Positions 24,540 to 33,561 are shown, counted from the stretch's first letter. The stretch: 64,000 nt of DNA from CAKVLS01 sp045651685 (GCA_045651685.1 JAZRSV010000005.1:17550-81549); one strand, 5' to 3'. A program made the numbers and translations. Notes: generated by a model not told the origin, from the sequence alone.

Positions 24540-25259
24540 ATGAACATTATAACCATAAAAGATGTGTGTAAAAATTACAAAACAACAAAGGCATTAGACA
24601 ACATCTCTTTAAGCATAAAACAAGGTGAATTGTTTGGCCTACTTGGCATAAACGGGGCCGGCAAAACAACTCTTATAAAAATTCTTTGTGGCCTAACAAA
24701 AAAGACCAGCGGCTCTATAACCATTAACGGCCTTGACCTTGACAAAGATATTAACAAAATTAAAGAAATTATAGACATCTCCCCTCAAGAAACATCAGTT
24801 GCAAACAACCTTACTGTAAAAGAAAATTTAGAGTTTTTTGCTAATATTTATAATAACAACAATACCAACACAATAACCGAAATTGTTGATATTTTTAACC
24901 TTAATGATGTGTTAGATCAAAAAGCAAAAACTTTGTCTGGCGGATACAAAAGAAGACTATCTATAGCAATAGCGCTTATCTCTAACCCAAAAATTTTGTT
25001 TCTTGATGAACCAACACTAGGTTTGGATGTTTTTGCTAGAAGAGAACTTTGGGCTATTATAAAAAAATTGCACAAAAAGATTACTATTATTTTGACATCA
25101 CATTATCTAGAAGAAATTGAAAGTTTGTGTGACAGAGTTGCTATATTGTCACACGGCAAATTGTTGCATACAGGCAACATTAAAGAAACCTTGCAAAAAA
25201 CAAATACAAAAACTTTTGAAGATGCCTTTATAAAGTTAGTGGAGGCAAAACATGAATAA
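24540..25259 (+). CDS. ABC-2 type transporter ATP-binding protein
   Basis: The 239-residue ATPase has Walker A GINGAGKTT (about 39-47), the signature LSGGYKRRLS, Walker B ILFLDEPTLGLD and the H-loop TSHYLEE. It resembles the CcmA/NatA/drug-resistance (DrrA-type) class. AAGGAG precedes the ATG at 24540. An in-frame codon further upstream lies inside the AbrB gene and has no site. It ends by overlapping the permease gene by 8 bases. The substrate is unknown. Confidence 0.93.
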   Translation: MNIITIKDVCKNYKTTKALDNISLSIKQGELFGLLGINGAGKTTLIKILCGLTKKTSGSITINGLDLDKDINKIKEIIDISPQETSVANNLTVKENLEFFANIYNNNNTNTITEIVDIFNLNDVLDQKAKTLSGGYKRRLSIAIALISNPKILFLDEPTLGLDVFARRELWAIIKKLHKKITIILTSHYLEEIESLCDRVAILSHGKLLHTGNIKETLQKTNTKTFEDAFIKLVEAKHE

Positions 25260-26034
25260 AACTTTTAACTTTTATAAAAGAAACCTAAAAGAAATTTTAA
25301 GGGACCCTATTATTTATATTTTTTGTTTAGGTTTTCCTATTGCCATGTTTTTGTTGTTTTATCTAATAAGCAGCTTTAGTGGCGAGCAGTTGCCAACTTT
25401 CGAATTATTATCATTATTACCTGGCATAATGGTTTTTTCATATTCGTTTGTTATGCTAACTCTTGCAATTGTCGTATCTAAAGATAGACAAACATTTTTC
25501 TTAAAACGCCTATACTCTTCTCCAATGAAGTCTTATGATTTTATTTTAGGATATTTTCTTGTAGGCTTGTTTATAGGCTTATTACAAAGCATTGTTTGCA
25601 TCATAGCTGGGTTAATAATTGCACTAATAACCAATGCTGCCTTTGTATCTATAGGCAATATATTACTTTTGATAATTGCACAACTACCTATACTTATAAC
25701 GAATATCTTTTTGGGCATATTATTTGGCACATTATTTAATGACAAATCTGCCCCTGGTATTTGTTCGTTATTTATCAGTTTATCTGGCATAATCGGAGGC
25801 TGCTGGATGCCTCTAGAAACAATGGGTGGATTTGCAACTTTTTGTAGATTTTTACCATTTTACCCATCAGTTTATATAGGTAGAACAATCACAAACGCTA
25901 CTAACGCATTTGGCTTTAACTATGTTTTTGATAGTGTGGCAAGTTTAGGTATGATACCAATATTTGTCTTTATGTTTGCTAGCATTATCTTAACTATTAT
26001 TACCTTTAAGAAAAGTATGGTTAGTGACAAATAA
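25252..26034 (+). CDS. ABC-2 type transporter permease
   Basis: A 260-residue integral membrane protein with six hydrophobic segments and the ABC-2 pattern near the end (GGCWMPLETMGGF...LPFYPSVY). Together with the ATPase it should form an exporter of a small molecule, lipid or antibiotic. The ATG overlaps the ATPase stop, and GTGGAGG lies before it. Substrate not deducible. Confidence 0.9.
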   Translation: MNKTFNFYKRNLKEILRDPIIYIFCLGFPIAMFLLFYLISSFSGEQLPTFELLSLLPGIMVFSYSFVMLTLAIVVSKDRQTFFLKRLYSSPMKSYDFILGYFLVGLFIGLLQSIVCIIAGLIIALITNAAFVSIGNILLLIIAQLPILITNIFLGILFGTLFNDKSAPGICSLFISLSGIIGGCWMPLETMGGFATFCRFLPFYPSVYIGRTITNATNAFGFNYVFDSVASLGMIPIFVFMFASIILTIITFKKSMVSDK

Positions 26035-26053
26035 CCCATATAGGAGAAAAACA

Positions 26054-26563
26054 ATGATAAAGACAAAAAGACTTTTTATCACACACTTTACCCCAGATAT
26101 GGCAAAAGCGGTACACCTTAACTCTCTTGACGAAGATAATAAAAAATTTAATCCTAACGAAGTATTTGAAACACTAAAAGATGCACAAAGTGTAGTTGAG
26201 TTTCTTATAAGTGTTTATAAAAATGGCAATGGTCCTTTAGCATACCCTATCTTACTTAAAGACAACACAAACATAGGATATGTTCAGGCAGTGCCTATAA
26301 AAAACGAGTCATGGGAGATTGGCTACCATGTTGCAAAAGAATATACAAACAACGGCTACGCAACAGAAGCAGTAAAAGCTTTTTTGCCCAATATAATGCA
26401 ACAACTTAACATAAAAACAATATACGGCATATGTATCGCCGAAAACATTGCCTCAATAAAAGTTTTAGAAAAAACAGGTTTTGTAAAAGAATTTGAAGGC
26501 ATTGGTACATATCAAGGCAAAAAAAGAAATATTTGTAAGTATATTTATAAATTAACTCAATAA
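26054..26563 (+). CDS. GNAT-family N-acetyltransferase (RimJ/RimL type)
   Basis: A 169-residue protein with KTKRLFITHF at the start and the acetyl-CoA core WEIGYHVAKEYTNNGYATEAVKAFL, then AENIASIKVLEKTGFVKEFEG. This is the pattern of ribosomal-protein or antibiotic acetyltransferases. TAGGAG fits the ATG at 26054; an earlier ATG overlaps the permease stop and lacks a site. It is the last gene of the exporter operon. The target is unknown; a link to antibiotic or toxin resistance is only a guess. Confidence 0.88.
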   Translation: MIKTKRLFITHFTPDMAKAVHLNSLDEDNKKFNPNEVFETLKDAQSVVEFLISVYKNGNGPLAYPILLKDNTNIGYVQAVPIKNESWEIGYHVAKEYTNNGYATEAVKAFLPNIMQQLNIKTIYGICIAENIASIKVLEKTGFVKEFEGIGTYQGKKRNICKYIYKLTQ

Positions 26564-26575
26564 ACCAATATTAAT

Positions 26576-26610
26576 AAAAAAGAGCATTCATTGTTTTGAA
26601 TGCTCTTTTT
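26576..26610. terminator. Bidirectional terminator between the GNAT gene and tyrS
   Basis: AGAGCATTCA (26581-26590) and TGAATGCTCT (26597-26606) form a perfect 10-bp stem with T-runs on both strands. It serves both convergent genes. Confidence 0.9.
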
Positions 26611-26628
26611 GTTTATATATTTTTACAA

Positions 26629-27873
26629 CTAAACCAAAGTCACTTTTAAGAAGTTCTTTTTACCTTTTTTAAGAATAATATAACCTTCTTCAAAGTCTTT
26701 TTCGGTCAAAACTTGATTAAAGTCTTTTACCTTAACATCGTTAATAGCTAGACCATTTTGCTCTACAAGTCTTCTTGCTTCTGACTTTGATGCAACAAAG
26801 TTAGTAATTGTTGTCACCAACTCTACAACCTTAAGGTCTTTTAGGTCAGCTTTTGCAAGATCATAATTTGGCACATTTGTTAGATCAATGCCACCTTGGA
26901 ACAAAGCTTGAGAAGCTTGCTCTGCAATTTTTGCATCTTCTTCGCCACGAACAAACTTTGTTATTTCGTATGAAAGAACTTTTTTGGCATTGACAATATC
27001 ATCTGCAATAAGCTTTCTTACAGTTGCCATATCAATATCTGTAAATAGCGCAAACATCATCTCTACACAAGCATCTGGTGTTTGGTATACACCTTGGTAA
27101 AAATCATATGCAGAAATTTTGTCTTTATCAATCCAGATAGCACCTTTTTCGGTTTTGCCCATCTTTTTGCCTTCTGGAGTAAGTAGCAATGGATTAGTTG
27201 CACCAACAAGTTGAACATTGGTATTGTTAGCAAAGTTAAGTTTGCGTTGCAACTCAACACCAGCAACAATATTGCCCCATTGATCGCCACCACCATATTG
27301 CAAAGTACAGCCATACTCTCTATTAAGGTGTACAAAATCATATGCTTGCATTAACATATAACCCATCTCAAAGAATGTTAAGCCACCCTCTTCTATACGG
27401 TTAGCATATATCTCGTTAGATAGCATTTTGTTTACATTAAAGTGTACGCCTATCTCTCTCATAAAGTCGATATAGTCATAACCCTTAAACCAATCAGCAT
27501 TGTTAACAATAATAGCAGGATTGTCACCTTCGAAGTTCAAAAATACCTTAAGAGTGTTTTTTATCTTTTCGATATTTTGGCTAATTTGTTCTTTTGTTAA
27601 CATTTTACGAAGTTCTGTTCTGCCAGAAGGATCACCAACACATGCAGTTGCGCCACCCATTAACAACAAAACCTTGTGACCAGCTTGTTGAAAGCGTCTC
27701 AAAATGCAGTATGGTACGCAGTGTCCAATATGCAAGCTATCTGCTGTAGGGTCTGTACCTTCGTACAAAGTAATTGGCTTGCCACTTTCTAACATTTCTT
27801 TTAGTGCCTTTTCGTCTGTACATTGGTACAAAAGGCCTCTTTCTTTTAGTGTTTCAAATAATTTTGTATCCAT
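26629..27873 (-). CDS. tyrS: Tyrosyl-tRNA synthetase
   Basis: Class I synthetase of 414 residues. HIGH motif SLHIGHCVP (about 48-56), a KMSKS-type loop KKMGKTEKG (about 230), tyrosine-site motifs YDFVHLNREYGCTLQYGGGDQWGN and a C-terminal S4 domain (EARRLVEQNGLAIND) are present. AAAGGATTG lies before the ATG at 27873. An in-frame extension to 27900 runs through the T-box terminator and is rejected. Expression is set by the upstream tyrosine T-box. Confidence 0.97.
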   Translation of the reverse strand: MDTKLFETLKERGLLYQCTDEKALKEMLESGKPITLYEGTDPTADSLHIGHCVPYCILRRFQQAGHKVLLLMGGATACVGDPSGRTELRKMLTKEQISQNIEKIKNTLKVFLNFEGDNPAIIVNNADWFKGYDYIDFMREIGVHFNVNKMLSNEIYANRIEEGGLTFFEMGYMLMQAYDFVHLNREYGCTLQYGGGDQWGNIVAGVELQRKLNFANNTNVQLVGATNPLLLTPEGKKMGKTEKGAIWIDKDKISAYDFYQGVYQTPDACVEMMFALFTDIDMATVRKLIADDIVNAKKVLSYEITKFVRGEEDAKIAEQASQALFQGGIDLTNVPNYDLAKADLKDLKVVELVTTITNFVASKSEARRLVEQNGLAINDVKVKDFNQVLTEKDFEEGYIILKKGKKNFLKVTLV

Positions 27874-27879
27874 AATCAA

Positions 27880-28127
27880 TCCTTTTAATAAAAAAAGCAC
27901 ACCATCCTCAAAATTTTAAGGACGAAGTGTGCTTTCGTGGTACCACCTTAATTTATCTAAAACAAATTTTAGACCTCTATTTATCTTTTTGTAGCAAAAA
28001 ATAAAAAACTCTTTGCTCGTGATATTGTAATTCAAAATTATTCTCTCAAAATCTTTCACCAACCGATTTCTCTCTATATCAAGCGATAACTTCTACTATG
28101 TATCAGTCTCTGCAAATATTTAACTAT
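27880..28127 (-). promoter_or_regulatory. T-box riboswitch (tyrosine) controlling tyrS
   Basis: The minus-strand leader holds the T-box core AAGGTGGTACCACG (27949-27936). A terminator follows: AGCACACTTCGTCCT pairs with AGGATGGTGTGCT, then seven T residues. Stem I elements are seen: AGTA near 28100, the GGTTGGTGAAAG apical part, and GAATTACAATATC with the specifier codon UAC (28029-28027), which is tyrosine. Uncharged tRNA-Tyr should allow read-through into tyrS. Confidence 0.95.
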
Positions 28128-28132
28128 GTATT

Positions 28133-28160
28133 ATTGTAAACATTTTTTATATTTTGTCAA
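28133..28160 (-). promoter_or_regulatory. SigA-type promoter of the tyrS T-box
   Basis: Minus-strand TTGACA (28160-28155), 16-base spacer, TACAAT (28138-28133). The -35 box is only 3 bases past the yraN stop. Confidence 0.8.
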
Positions 28161-28162
28161 GG

Positions 28163-28513
28163 CTAAAAGGCATCTTTTATATGTGTTATTTTACAATCTT
28201 TTTTGTCACCGACAATTTCTATCACATCAAATCTAACAGACATATCTGATAAACCTTTTGCCTTAAGATAAGCTGTGGTAGTTAGCCTTATTTTGTTTTG
28301 TTTTTTACAATCAACCGCTTCTCTAGGATATCCAAATTTTAACGAAGATCGCGTCTTTACCTCTACCACAACCAACACATCATTATCATATGCAACAATA
28401 TCAAGCTCACCTATTTTGTTGGTTATATTGCATTGTATATTTTTATAACCTAGTTGCTTTAAGTACTTTACCGCCAAAGCTTCGCCAATATTACCTATTT
28501 CTTTGTTAATCAT
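28163..28513 (-). CDS. yraN: YraN/UPF0102 endonuclease-like protein
   Basis: The 116-residue protein has the family motifs GEALAVKYLKQLGY, IGELDIVAYDNDVLVVVEVKTRS (restriction-like nuclease core with D, E-x-K) and the C-terminal VRFDVIEI. Relatives have unclear roles; they stand beside rnhB in many Firmicutes. It overlaps rnhB by 8 bases and is the last gene of the rimM operon, with no terminator before the tyrS promoter. Confidence 0.92.
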   Translation of the reverse strand: MINKEIGNIGEALAVKYLKQLGYKNIQCNITNKIGELDIVAYDNDVLVVVEVKTRSSLKFGYPREAVDCKKQNKIRLTTTAYLKAKGLSDMSVRFDVIEIVGDKKDCKITHIKDAF

Positions 28514-29120
28514 TTTTACCTACAAAATTTTTTATAAAACTATCTCTATGAATATCGCATTTGCCATATTGCTTTAATGCGTCTATGTGTGCTTTTGTTC
28601 CATAGCCTTTGTGCTTTTCAAAACCATATTGCGGATATGTCTTTGCATACTCTAACATCAATCTATCACGATATACTTTGGCCAAAATGCTAGCAGCTGC
28701 AATGTTATAACTCTTTGCATCGCCTTTTATAATACTCTCTTGCATAACATCTATATCTAACTTAACAGCATCTATCAAAACCACATCTGGCACAATATTT
28801 AAGTTTTTTACAGCCATTTTCATGCCTAATTTTGTAGCATTAAGAATATTAATATCATCTATAGTATCTTTGTCAATCGCAACTATACTATAAGAGACTG
28901 CTGTTTTAATAATTTGTTCGTACAAAGCTTCACGCTTTTTTTCGGTCAACTTTTTGCTATCATTAATACCATCAATTATTTTGTCAGACTGAAGTGGCAT
29001 AATAACACACGCACACACAACAGGTCCAGCAAGTGGTCCCCTGCCGGCTTCGTCAATGCCAGCAATATACGATAGATGTTTATATTTATTTTCGTACTCA
29101 AACATATCTTTTGTAGTCAT
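28506..29120 (-). CDS. rnhB: Ribonuclease HII
   Basis: Removes ribonucleotides and RNA primers from DNA. YIAGIDEAGRGPLAGPVV gives the first catalytic D-E pair, SIVAIDKDTID and VLIDAVKL follow, and KVYRDRLM near the end completes the site. Length about 204 aa is normal. Its start overlaps rbgA by 23 bases; a second ATG at 29105 (overlap 8) is equally possible, and neither has a clear ribosome site. Confidence 0.96.
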   Translation of the reverse strand: MTTKDMFEYENKYKHLSYIAGIDEAGRGPLAGPVVCACVIMPLQSDKIIDGINDSKKLTEKKREALYEQIIKTAVSYSIVAIDKDTIDDINILNATKLGMKMAVKNLNIVPDVVLIDAVKLDIDVMQESIIKGDAKSYNIAAASILAKVYRDRLMLEYAKTYPQYGFEKHKGYGTKAHIDALKQYGKCDIHRDSFIKNFVGKND

Positions 29121-29952
29121 CTAAAATAATCTTCCCAAACTTACCTTTTCTAAAATCATCAACTATCATACGAGCACATCTATCATAGTCTGGCTCATTG
29201 CCTTTTAGTACACACTTTCTTGCAAAGCATATATCATCAAAAATTTCGATTATTTCTTGCTCGTCTGTTATTTCGATATTATATCTTTCACACAAAACAT
29301 CGCGTTTTAGGTCCTTAAAATCTCTCAAAAGGTTGAAAGCAAGATCGTTGATATCTAAAACATCGTCTTTAATACTGCCGATATAAGCTAAATTTTTGGC
29401 TATATTTTGATCTTCAAAACTTGGCCATAATGTACCCGGCATATCCAAAACTTCTATACCATTGTCAATGGTCACCCATTGTTTGCCTTTGGTCACACCA
29501 GGTCTATTGCCGGTCACTGCTCTAGCAACACCGCAAAGGTTATTTACCAAAGTGCTCTTGCCGCTATTTGGCACACCAACAACCATAGCTCTAATAATTT
29601 TGTTAATATTTTTTGCCTTATAGCTATCTATCTTATCTTTCATAAGTTTTTTGATAAGACCAACAATAACTTTGCAGCTGTTTGACGCTGTAGCATTAAG
29701 AGCAACAGCAACACTATCATTAGATGAAAAATATTGCACCCATTTGTCAAGTTCTTGCTTATTTACAAGGTCACACTTGTTTAATACATATACAATTTTT
29801 TTATTACCAATAATAGAGTTTAGTTTTGGATTTTGACAAGAATATGGCGCACGGCTATCCAAAACATATATAATAACATCTACAACTTTTAATTCTTTTT
29901 CTATAACTCTCAAGGCCTTTGTCATATGCCCAGGAAACCATTGTATAACCAT
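29098..29952 (-). CDS. rbgA: Ribosome biogenesis GTPase RbgA (YlqF)
   Basis: A circularly permuted GTPase needed for late 50S assembly. The order of motifs shows the permutation: NKCDLV (G4, about 60), then GVPNSGKST (G1, about 120), then DMPGTLWP (G3). The N-terminal IQWFPGHMTKA is typical. AAAGGAG lies before the ATG at 29952; the longer frame is rejected. At 284 residues it is of normal length. It stands between trmD and rnhB as in Bacillus. Confidence 0.96.
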   Translation of the reverse strand: MVIQWFPGHMTKALRVIEKELKVVDVIIYVLDSRAPYSCQNPKLNSIIGNKKIVYVLNKCDLVNKQELDKWVQYFSSNDSVAVALNATASNSCKVIVGLIKKLMKDKIDSYKAKNINKIIRAMVVGVPNSGKSTLVNNLCGVARAVTGNRPGVTKGKQWVTIDNGIEVLDMPGTLWPSFEDQNIAKNLAYIGSIKDDVLDINDLAFNLLRDFKDLKRDVLCERYNIEITDEQEIIEIFDDICFARKCVLKGNEPDYDRCARMIVDDFRKGKFGKIILDDYKRYV

Positions 29953-29965
29953 AAACTCTCCTTTT

Positions 29966-30646
29966 TTAATTATCTTTATTATCAAGTAAGTCTGGACGGT
30001 ATTTTTCTGTTTCTAACAATCTTTGTTCAGACTTCCATTTTTCTATCTCTGCGTGGTTGCCACTTAACAAAATTTCTGGGACTCTTAATCCCATAAATTC
30101 TTGTGGTCTTGTGTATTGCGGATACTCTAACAAGCCATTGCTAAAACTCTCGTCATCTGTACTTGTGCTATTGTGCAAAACACCCTCGATATATCTACTA
30201 ACACTATCAACCAAAACCATTGCAGGTATCTCGCCACCTGTCAAAACATAGTCACCAATACTAATTTGCTCGTTGACACATAGCTTGATTATTCTTTCAT
30301 CCAAGCCTTCGTAGTGGCCACAAATAATAACCAAGTGTTTTACTGTTTTTGCAAGTTCAATTACTTTTTTTTGCTTAAGAACAGTGCCTTTTGGCGACAT
30401 GTATACAACATAGCTATCTGGTGTCACAACGCTTTGTATGGCGTCATAAATAGGTTGTGGAGTAAGCACCATGCCTGCACCACCACTAAAAGCATAGTCG
30501 TCTACTTTTTTGTGTTTGTTTTTAGAAAAGTCTCTAAAATTAACAATATTAATATCAAGCAAATTGTTGTCTTGAGCTCTCTTTAGCAAGCTTGCATTGA
30601 TAGCAGAAAACATCTCTGGAAAAAGCGTCAAAATGTCTATTTTCAT
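29966..30646 (-). CDS. trmD: tRNA (guanine-37-N1)-methyltransferase
   Basis: SPOUT methyltransferase. DILTLFPEMF, DDYAFSGGAGMVLTP, the trefoil knot region ICGHYEGLDERI and SIGDYVLTGGE, and the C-terminal YTRPQEFMGLRVPEILLSGNH are all standard. Length 226 aa. It overlaps rimM by 4 bases (ATGA). Confidence 0.98.
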   Translation of the reverse strand: MKIDILTLFPEMFSAINASLLKRAQDNNLLDINIVNFRDFSKNKHKKVDDYAFSGGAGMVLTPQPIYDAIQSVVTPDSYVVYMSPKGTVLKQKKVIELAKTVKHLVIICGHYEGLDERIIKLCVNEQISIGDYVLTGGEIPAMVLVDSVSRYIEGVLHNSTSTDDESFSNGLLEYPQYTRPQEFMGLRVPEILLSGNHAEIEKWKSEQRLLETEKYRPDLLDNKDN

Positions 30647-31140
30647 ACACGCACCTCTTCTAAAACTTTGCTATCTACGGTCAAAGTTCTTGTATCATAA
30701 TCAACACTAACTATTAAACTTTTGATAAATGGGAAAGAAAATACCCCTTGTCTACCATAAACAACATAAACATCAGCAGCACCATATTGTTCAATATCTT
30801 TGATATTGCCAAGTTCTACCCCGTTATCATCTACCACTCGCATACCAAGCATATCTTCTACAAGGTATTCGTGTTCATTTAGTGTTGGGCCATTATCACG
30901 AGTGACTTTAAGTATTTTGCCTCTAAAGTTTTCGGCTTGAGTTCTGTCGGTCAAACCTTTTATTGTGATATAACCAAAACCTTGTCTAACAACACAATGT
31001 TCTACCTCATGTGTAGTATTGCCTATTATTACTTCTTTTAGGCCTTTGTAAAAGGCATCATCTTGCATATAAACTTCTAACTTTAGTTCACCCTTTACGC
31101 CTTGTGGCTTTAGTACTTTTGCAATAGTTATAGTGTCCAT
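30643..31140 (-). CDS. rimM: 16S rRNA processing protein RimM
   Basis: Helps assembly of the 30S head by binding S19. The 165-residue protein starts MDTITIAKVLKPQGVKGELK and has the PRC-barrel part with YLVEDMLGMRVVDDNGVELG and VYVVYG. GTAGGAG precedes the ATG at 31140, and the promoter lies in the upstream in-frame region, so the longer reading is rejected. First gene of rimM-trmD-rbgA-rnhB-yraN. Confidence 0.96.
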   Translation of the reverse strand: MDTITIAKVLKPQGVKGELKLEVYMQDDAFYKGLKEVIIGNTTHEVEHCVVRQGFGYITIKGLTDRTQAENFRGKILKVTRDNGPTLNEHEYLVEDMLGMRVVDDNGVELGNIKDIEQYGAADVYVVYGRQGVFSFPFIKSLIVSVDYDTRTLTVDSKVLEEVRV

Positions 31141-31157
31141 TTTATTTCTCCTACGAT

Positions 31158-31186
31158 ATTTTAACACAAAAAATTTGCATATGCAA
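31158..31186 (-). promoter_or_regulatory. SigA-type promoter of rimM-trmD-rbgA-rnhB-yraN
   Basis: Minus-strand TTGCAT (31186-31181), 17-base spacer, TAAAAT (31163-31158) with an upstream TG (extended -10). Confidence 0.7.
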
Positions 31187-31210
31187 AATATTTTATTGAT
31201 ATACCTTATC

Positions 31211-31243
31211 AAAAACAAAAAACAACGGCATAACCGTTGTTTT
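31211..31243 (-). terminator. Intrinsic terminator of ylxM-ffh-rpsP-khpA
   Basis: AAAACAACGG (31219-31228) and CCGTTGTTTT (31234-31243) form a 10-bp stem with a 5-base loop. On the minus strand TTTTTTGTTTTTG follows. Confidence 0.88.
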
Positions 31244-31252
31244 TATAGCAAG

Positions 31253-31480
31253 TTATTTTACTTTAATAACATATCTTGCACGACTTCTTGCAGAAGCAGA
31301 ACGAACAATGTTGCGAATGCTTTGAACAATCTTGCCGTTTTTGCCAATTACTTTACCCATATCGTCTGGGTTAACAGTCACTGTTATAACTGTCACTTTG
31401 CCATCTACTGCAGATTCTACAACAACATCGTCTTTGTTTTCTACAAGGTTTTTTACGATATATTCTACAAAACTTTCCAT
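31253..31480 (-). CDS. khpA: KH-domain RNA-binding protein KhpA
   Basis: A single KH domain of 75 residues with the binding loop IGKNGK (GXXG, about 47-50). It pairs with KhpB/Jag in Firmicutes to regulate RNAs of cell division. It lies 17 bases after rpsP, the usual order rpsP-khpA-rimM, but here a terminator separates it from rimM. Confidence 0.94.
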   Translation of the reverse strand: MESFVEYIVKNLVENKDDVVVESAVDGKVTVITVTVNPDDMGKVIGKNGKIVQSIRNIVRSASARSRARYVIKVK

Positions 31481-31497
31481 ATTATTCTCCTAAAAGA

Positions 31498-31803
31498 TTA
31501 AGCGTTTTTGCTTTCTTTTTTAGGTGCAGTAACTTTCTTTGAAGTATAAGGTTTTGCATCTTTAACGATACCAGCCTTAACCAAAAGTGTACGCGCTGTC
31601 TCTGTAGGTTGAGCACCATTTTTGATCCATTGAGCTGTTTTGTCAGCATCAAGTTTGATTTCTACAGGTTCTTTAAGAGGGTTAAAATAACCTAGTGTAT
31701 CGATAACTTTACCATCTCTTGCTGTTCTAGAATCAGCAACAACTACTCTGTAGAATGGTGATTTTTTGTCGCCCATACGAGTTAATCTAATTTTAACTGC
31801 CAT
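31498..31803 (-). CDS. rpsP: 30S ribosomal protein S16
   Basis: MAVKIRLTRMGDKKSPFYRVVVADSRTARDG (in parts) and IDTLGYFNP identify S16. The length of 101 residues includes a lysine-rich tail. AAAAGGAG precedes the ATG. It follows ffh after a 69-base gap, without an obvious promoter. Confidence 0.98.
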   Translation of the reverse strand: MAVKIRLTRMGDKKSPFYRVVVADSRTARDGKVIDTLGYFNPLKEPVEIKLDADKTAQWIKNGAQPTETARTLLVKAGIVKDAKPYTSKKVTAPKKESKNA

Positions 31804-31872
31804 TATAAAAATTCTCCTTTTGTTGTTTTTTATATATTAAATTTGAAAATATATAACTAATTAATCTTTGCT

Positions 31873-33192
31873 TTAGAACAAACCTCTAAAAGCACCTTTT
31901 TTCTTGCCATTAATTTGCTTCATAAGTTCTTTTGATTGTTCAAACTGTTTTAGCAATCTATTGACATCTTGTATTTGAGTACCACTACCAGCAGCTATAC
32001 GCTTCTTTTGACCCGCTTTAATAAGTTCAGGGTTGCGACGCTCTCTAGGAGTCATACTTTGAATAATAGCTTTGTTTCTTGCAAGTTCTTTTTCGTCTAC
32101 TTGTACGCCTTTTAGCTTATTACTTACACCAGGTATCATCGAAATAATATCATTGATGTCACCCATCTTTTTGATACTTTCTACCTGTGCCAAATAATCT
32201 TCAAATGTAAAGCTATTTTCTCTAAATTTCTTTTCTAGTTCTTTTGCTTCTTGCTCGGTCACAGCACTTTGTGCTTTTTCGATAAGTGTAAGCACATCAC
32301 CCATGCCCAAAATTCTAGAAGCCATACGGTCTGGATAAAAAGGTTCGATATCACCAATTTTTTCTCCGACACCACAGAACTTAATTGGCTTGCCGGTCAC
32401 CTCTCTGATAGACAATGCTGCACCACCACGAGTGTCACCATCAAGTTTTGTCAAGATAACGCCAGTGATGTCTAGGTCTTCGTTAAACTTTTGAGCAACA
32501 TTGACAGACTCTTGACCAAGCATCGCATCTACAGTAAGTAAGATTTCGGTAGGTGCAACTGCCTTTTTGATTTCTTTAAGTTCGTTCATCAATTCTTCAT
32601 TGATAGAAAGTCTACCTGCAGTATCGATGATGACTGTGTCATACATCATTTTGTTAGCATACTCAATAGCTTGCTTTGCAGTTTTTACAGGGCTTTGAGT
32701 ACCCTTTTCAAAAACTTCTGCATTGGCAGCTTTGCCAACAACGCACAATTGAGATATAGCAGCAGGTCTATAAATGTCACCAGCAACTAACAATGGTTTT
32801 TTGCCTTGACTCTTAAGATGCATAGCAAGTTTACCACACATAGTAGTTTTACCAGCACCTTGCAAACCACACATCATTATTACTGTTGGTGGATTAGAAC
32901 TTACAGCCAGCTTTGAGTTATTGCTACCCATAAGAGCTGTTAATTCTTCGTTAACGATTTTTATAACTTGTTGTCCAGGAGTCAAACTCTCTAAAATATT
33001 TTGGCCAAGTGCTTTTTCGCTTACAGAGTTAACAAACTTTTTTGCCACCAAAAAGTTAACATCAGCTTCGAGCAAAGCTACTCTAACTTCTCTCATGGCT
33101 TCTTTTATCTCTAACTCTGTTAGTCTGCCACGCTTGGTTAGTTTGCTAAAAATGTGATTAAGTCTCTGGCTCAATCCAGAAAATAAAGACAT
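31873..33192 (-). CDS. ffh: Signal recognition particle GTPase Ffh
   Basis: Binds SRP RNA and signal peptides. The N domain is about 1-85. The G domain has GLQGAGKTT (about 107-115), DTAGR and TKLDGD. The M domain (about 300-439) contains GSGTQIQDVNRLLKQF, the SRP RNA-binding helix-turn-helix. Length 439 aa. The ATG overlaps the ylxM stop by one base (TAATG), so the two are translationally coupled. Confidence 0.98.
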   Translation of the reverse strand: MSLFSGLSQRLNHIFSKLTKRGRLTELEIKEAMREVRVALLEADVNFLVAKKFVNSVSEKALGQNILESLTPGQQVIKIVNEELTALMGSNNSKLAVSSNPPTVIMMCGLQGAGKTTMCGKLAMHLKSQGKKPLLVAGDIYRPAAISQLCVVGKAANAEVFEKGTQSPVKTAKQAIEYANKMMYDTVIIDTAGRLSINEELMNELKEIKKAVAPTEILLTVDAMLGQESVNVAQKFNEDLDITGVILTKLDGDTRGGAALSIREVTGKPIKFCGVGEKIGDIEPFYPDRMASRILGMGDVLTLIEKAQSAVTEQEAKELEKKFRENSFTFEDYLAQVESIKKMGDINDIISMIPGVSNKLKGVQVDEKELARNKAIIQSMTPRERRNPELIKAGQKKRIAAGSGTQIQDVNRLLKQFEQSKELMKQINGKKKGAFRGLF

Positions 33193-33521
33193 TACATATC
33201 CTCCAAAATTTTGTTTAGAGCATCAATTAGTGACTGCTTGTCAATATTATCAATATTGTCCAAAACATCACCAACAGTCTGCTTAATTTTGTTAAATTTT
33301 TCTAACAAACCAAGTTTATTTTCATAATCGTTTAAGACATTAACACTGCGCTTAATCAAATCATTAACTGCTTGCCTAGAAGAATTATGAGTTTGTGCAA
33401 TTTCACTTATAGAGTTGTTGTCAAAGTAAAACTCGGACAAAATTTCGCATTGTTTGTCTGTTAGCAAGTTTTGGTACATCTCTAACAACAAACTATCTCT
33501 TAAATTTTGCTGAATATCCAT
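33192..33521 (-). CDS. ylxM: YlxM-family putative SRP-associated DNA/RNA-binding protein
   Basis: A 109-residue helix-turn-helix protein (LLTDKQCEILSEFYFDN, SISEIAQTHNSSRQAVNDLIKR) like the sigma-70 region 4-type YlxM proteins that precede ffh in Firmicutes. AAAGG fits the ATG at 33521; a TTG three codons earlier overlaps the site. The role in SRP function is taken from synteny. Confidence 0.92.
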   Translation of the reverse strand: MDIQQNLRDSLLLEMYQNLLTDKQCEILSEFYFDNNSISEIAQTHNSSRQAVNDLIKRSVNVLNDYENKLGLLEKFNKIKQTVGDVLDNIDNIDKQSLIDALNKILEDM

Positions 33522-33561
33522 AAGACCCAACCTTTGTCAAGTGAAATTACTTTACAATGCT

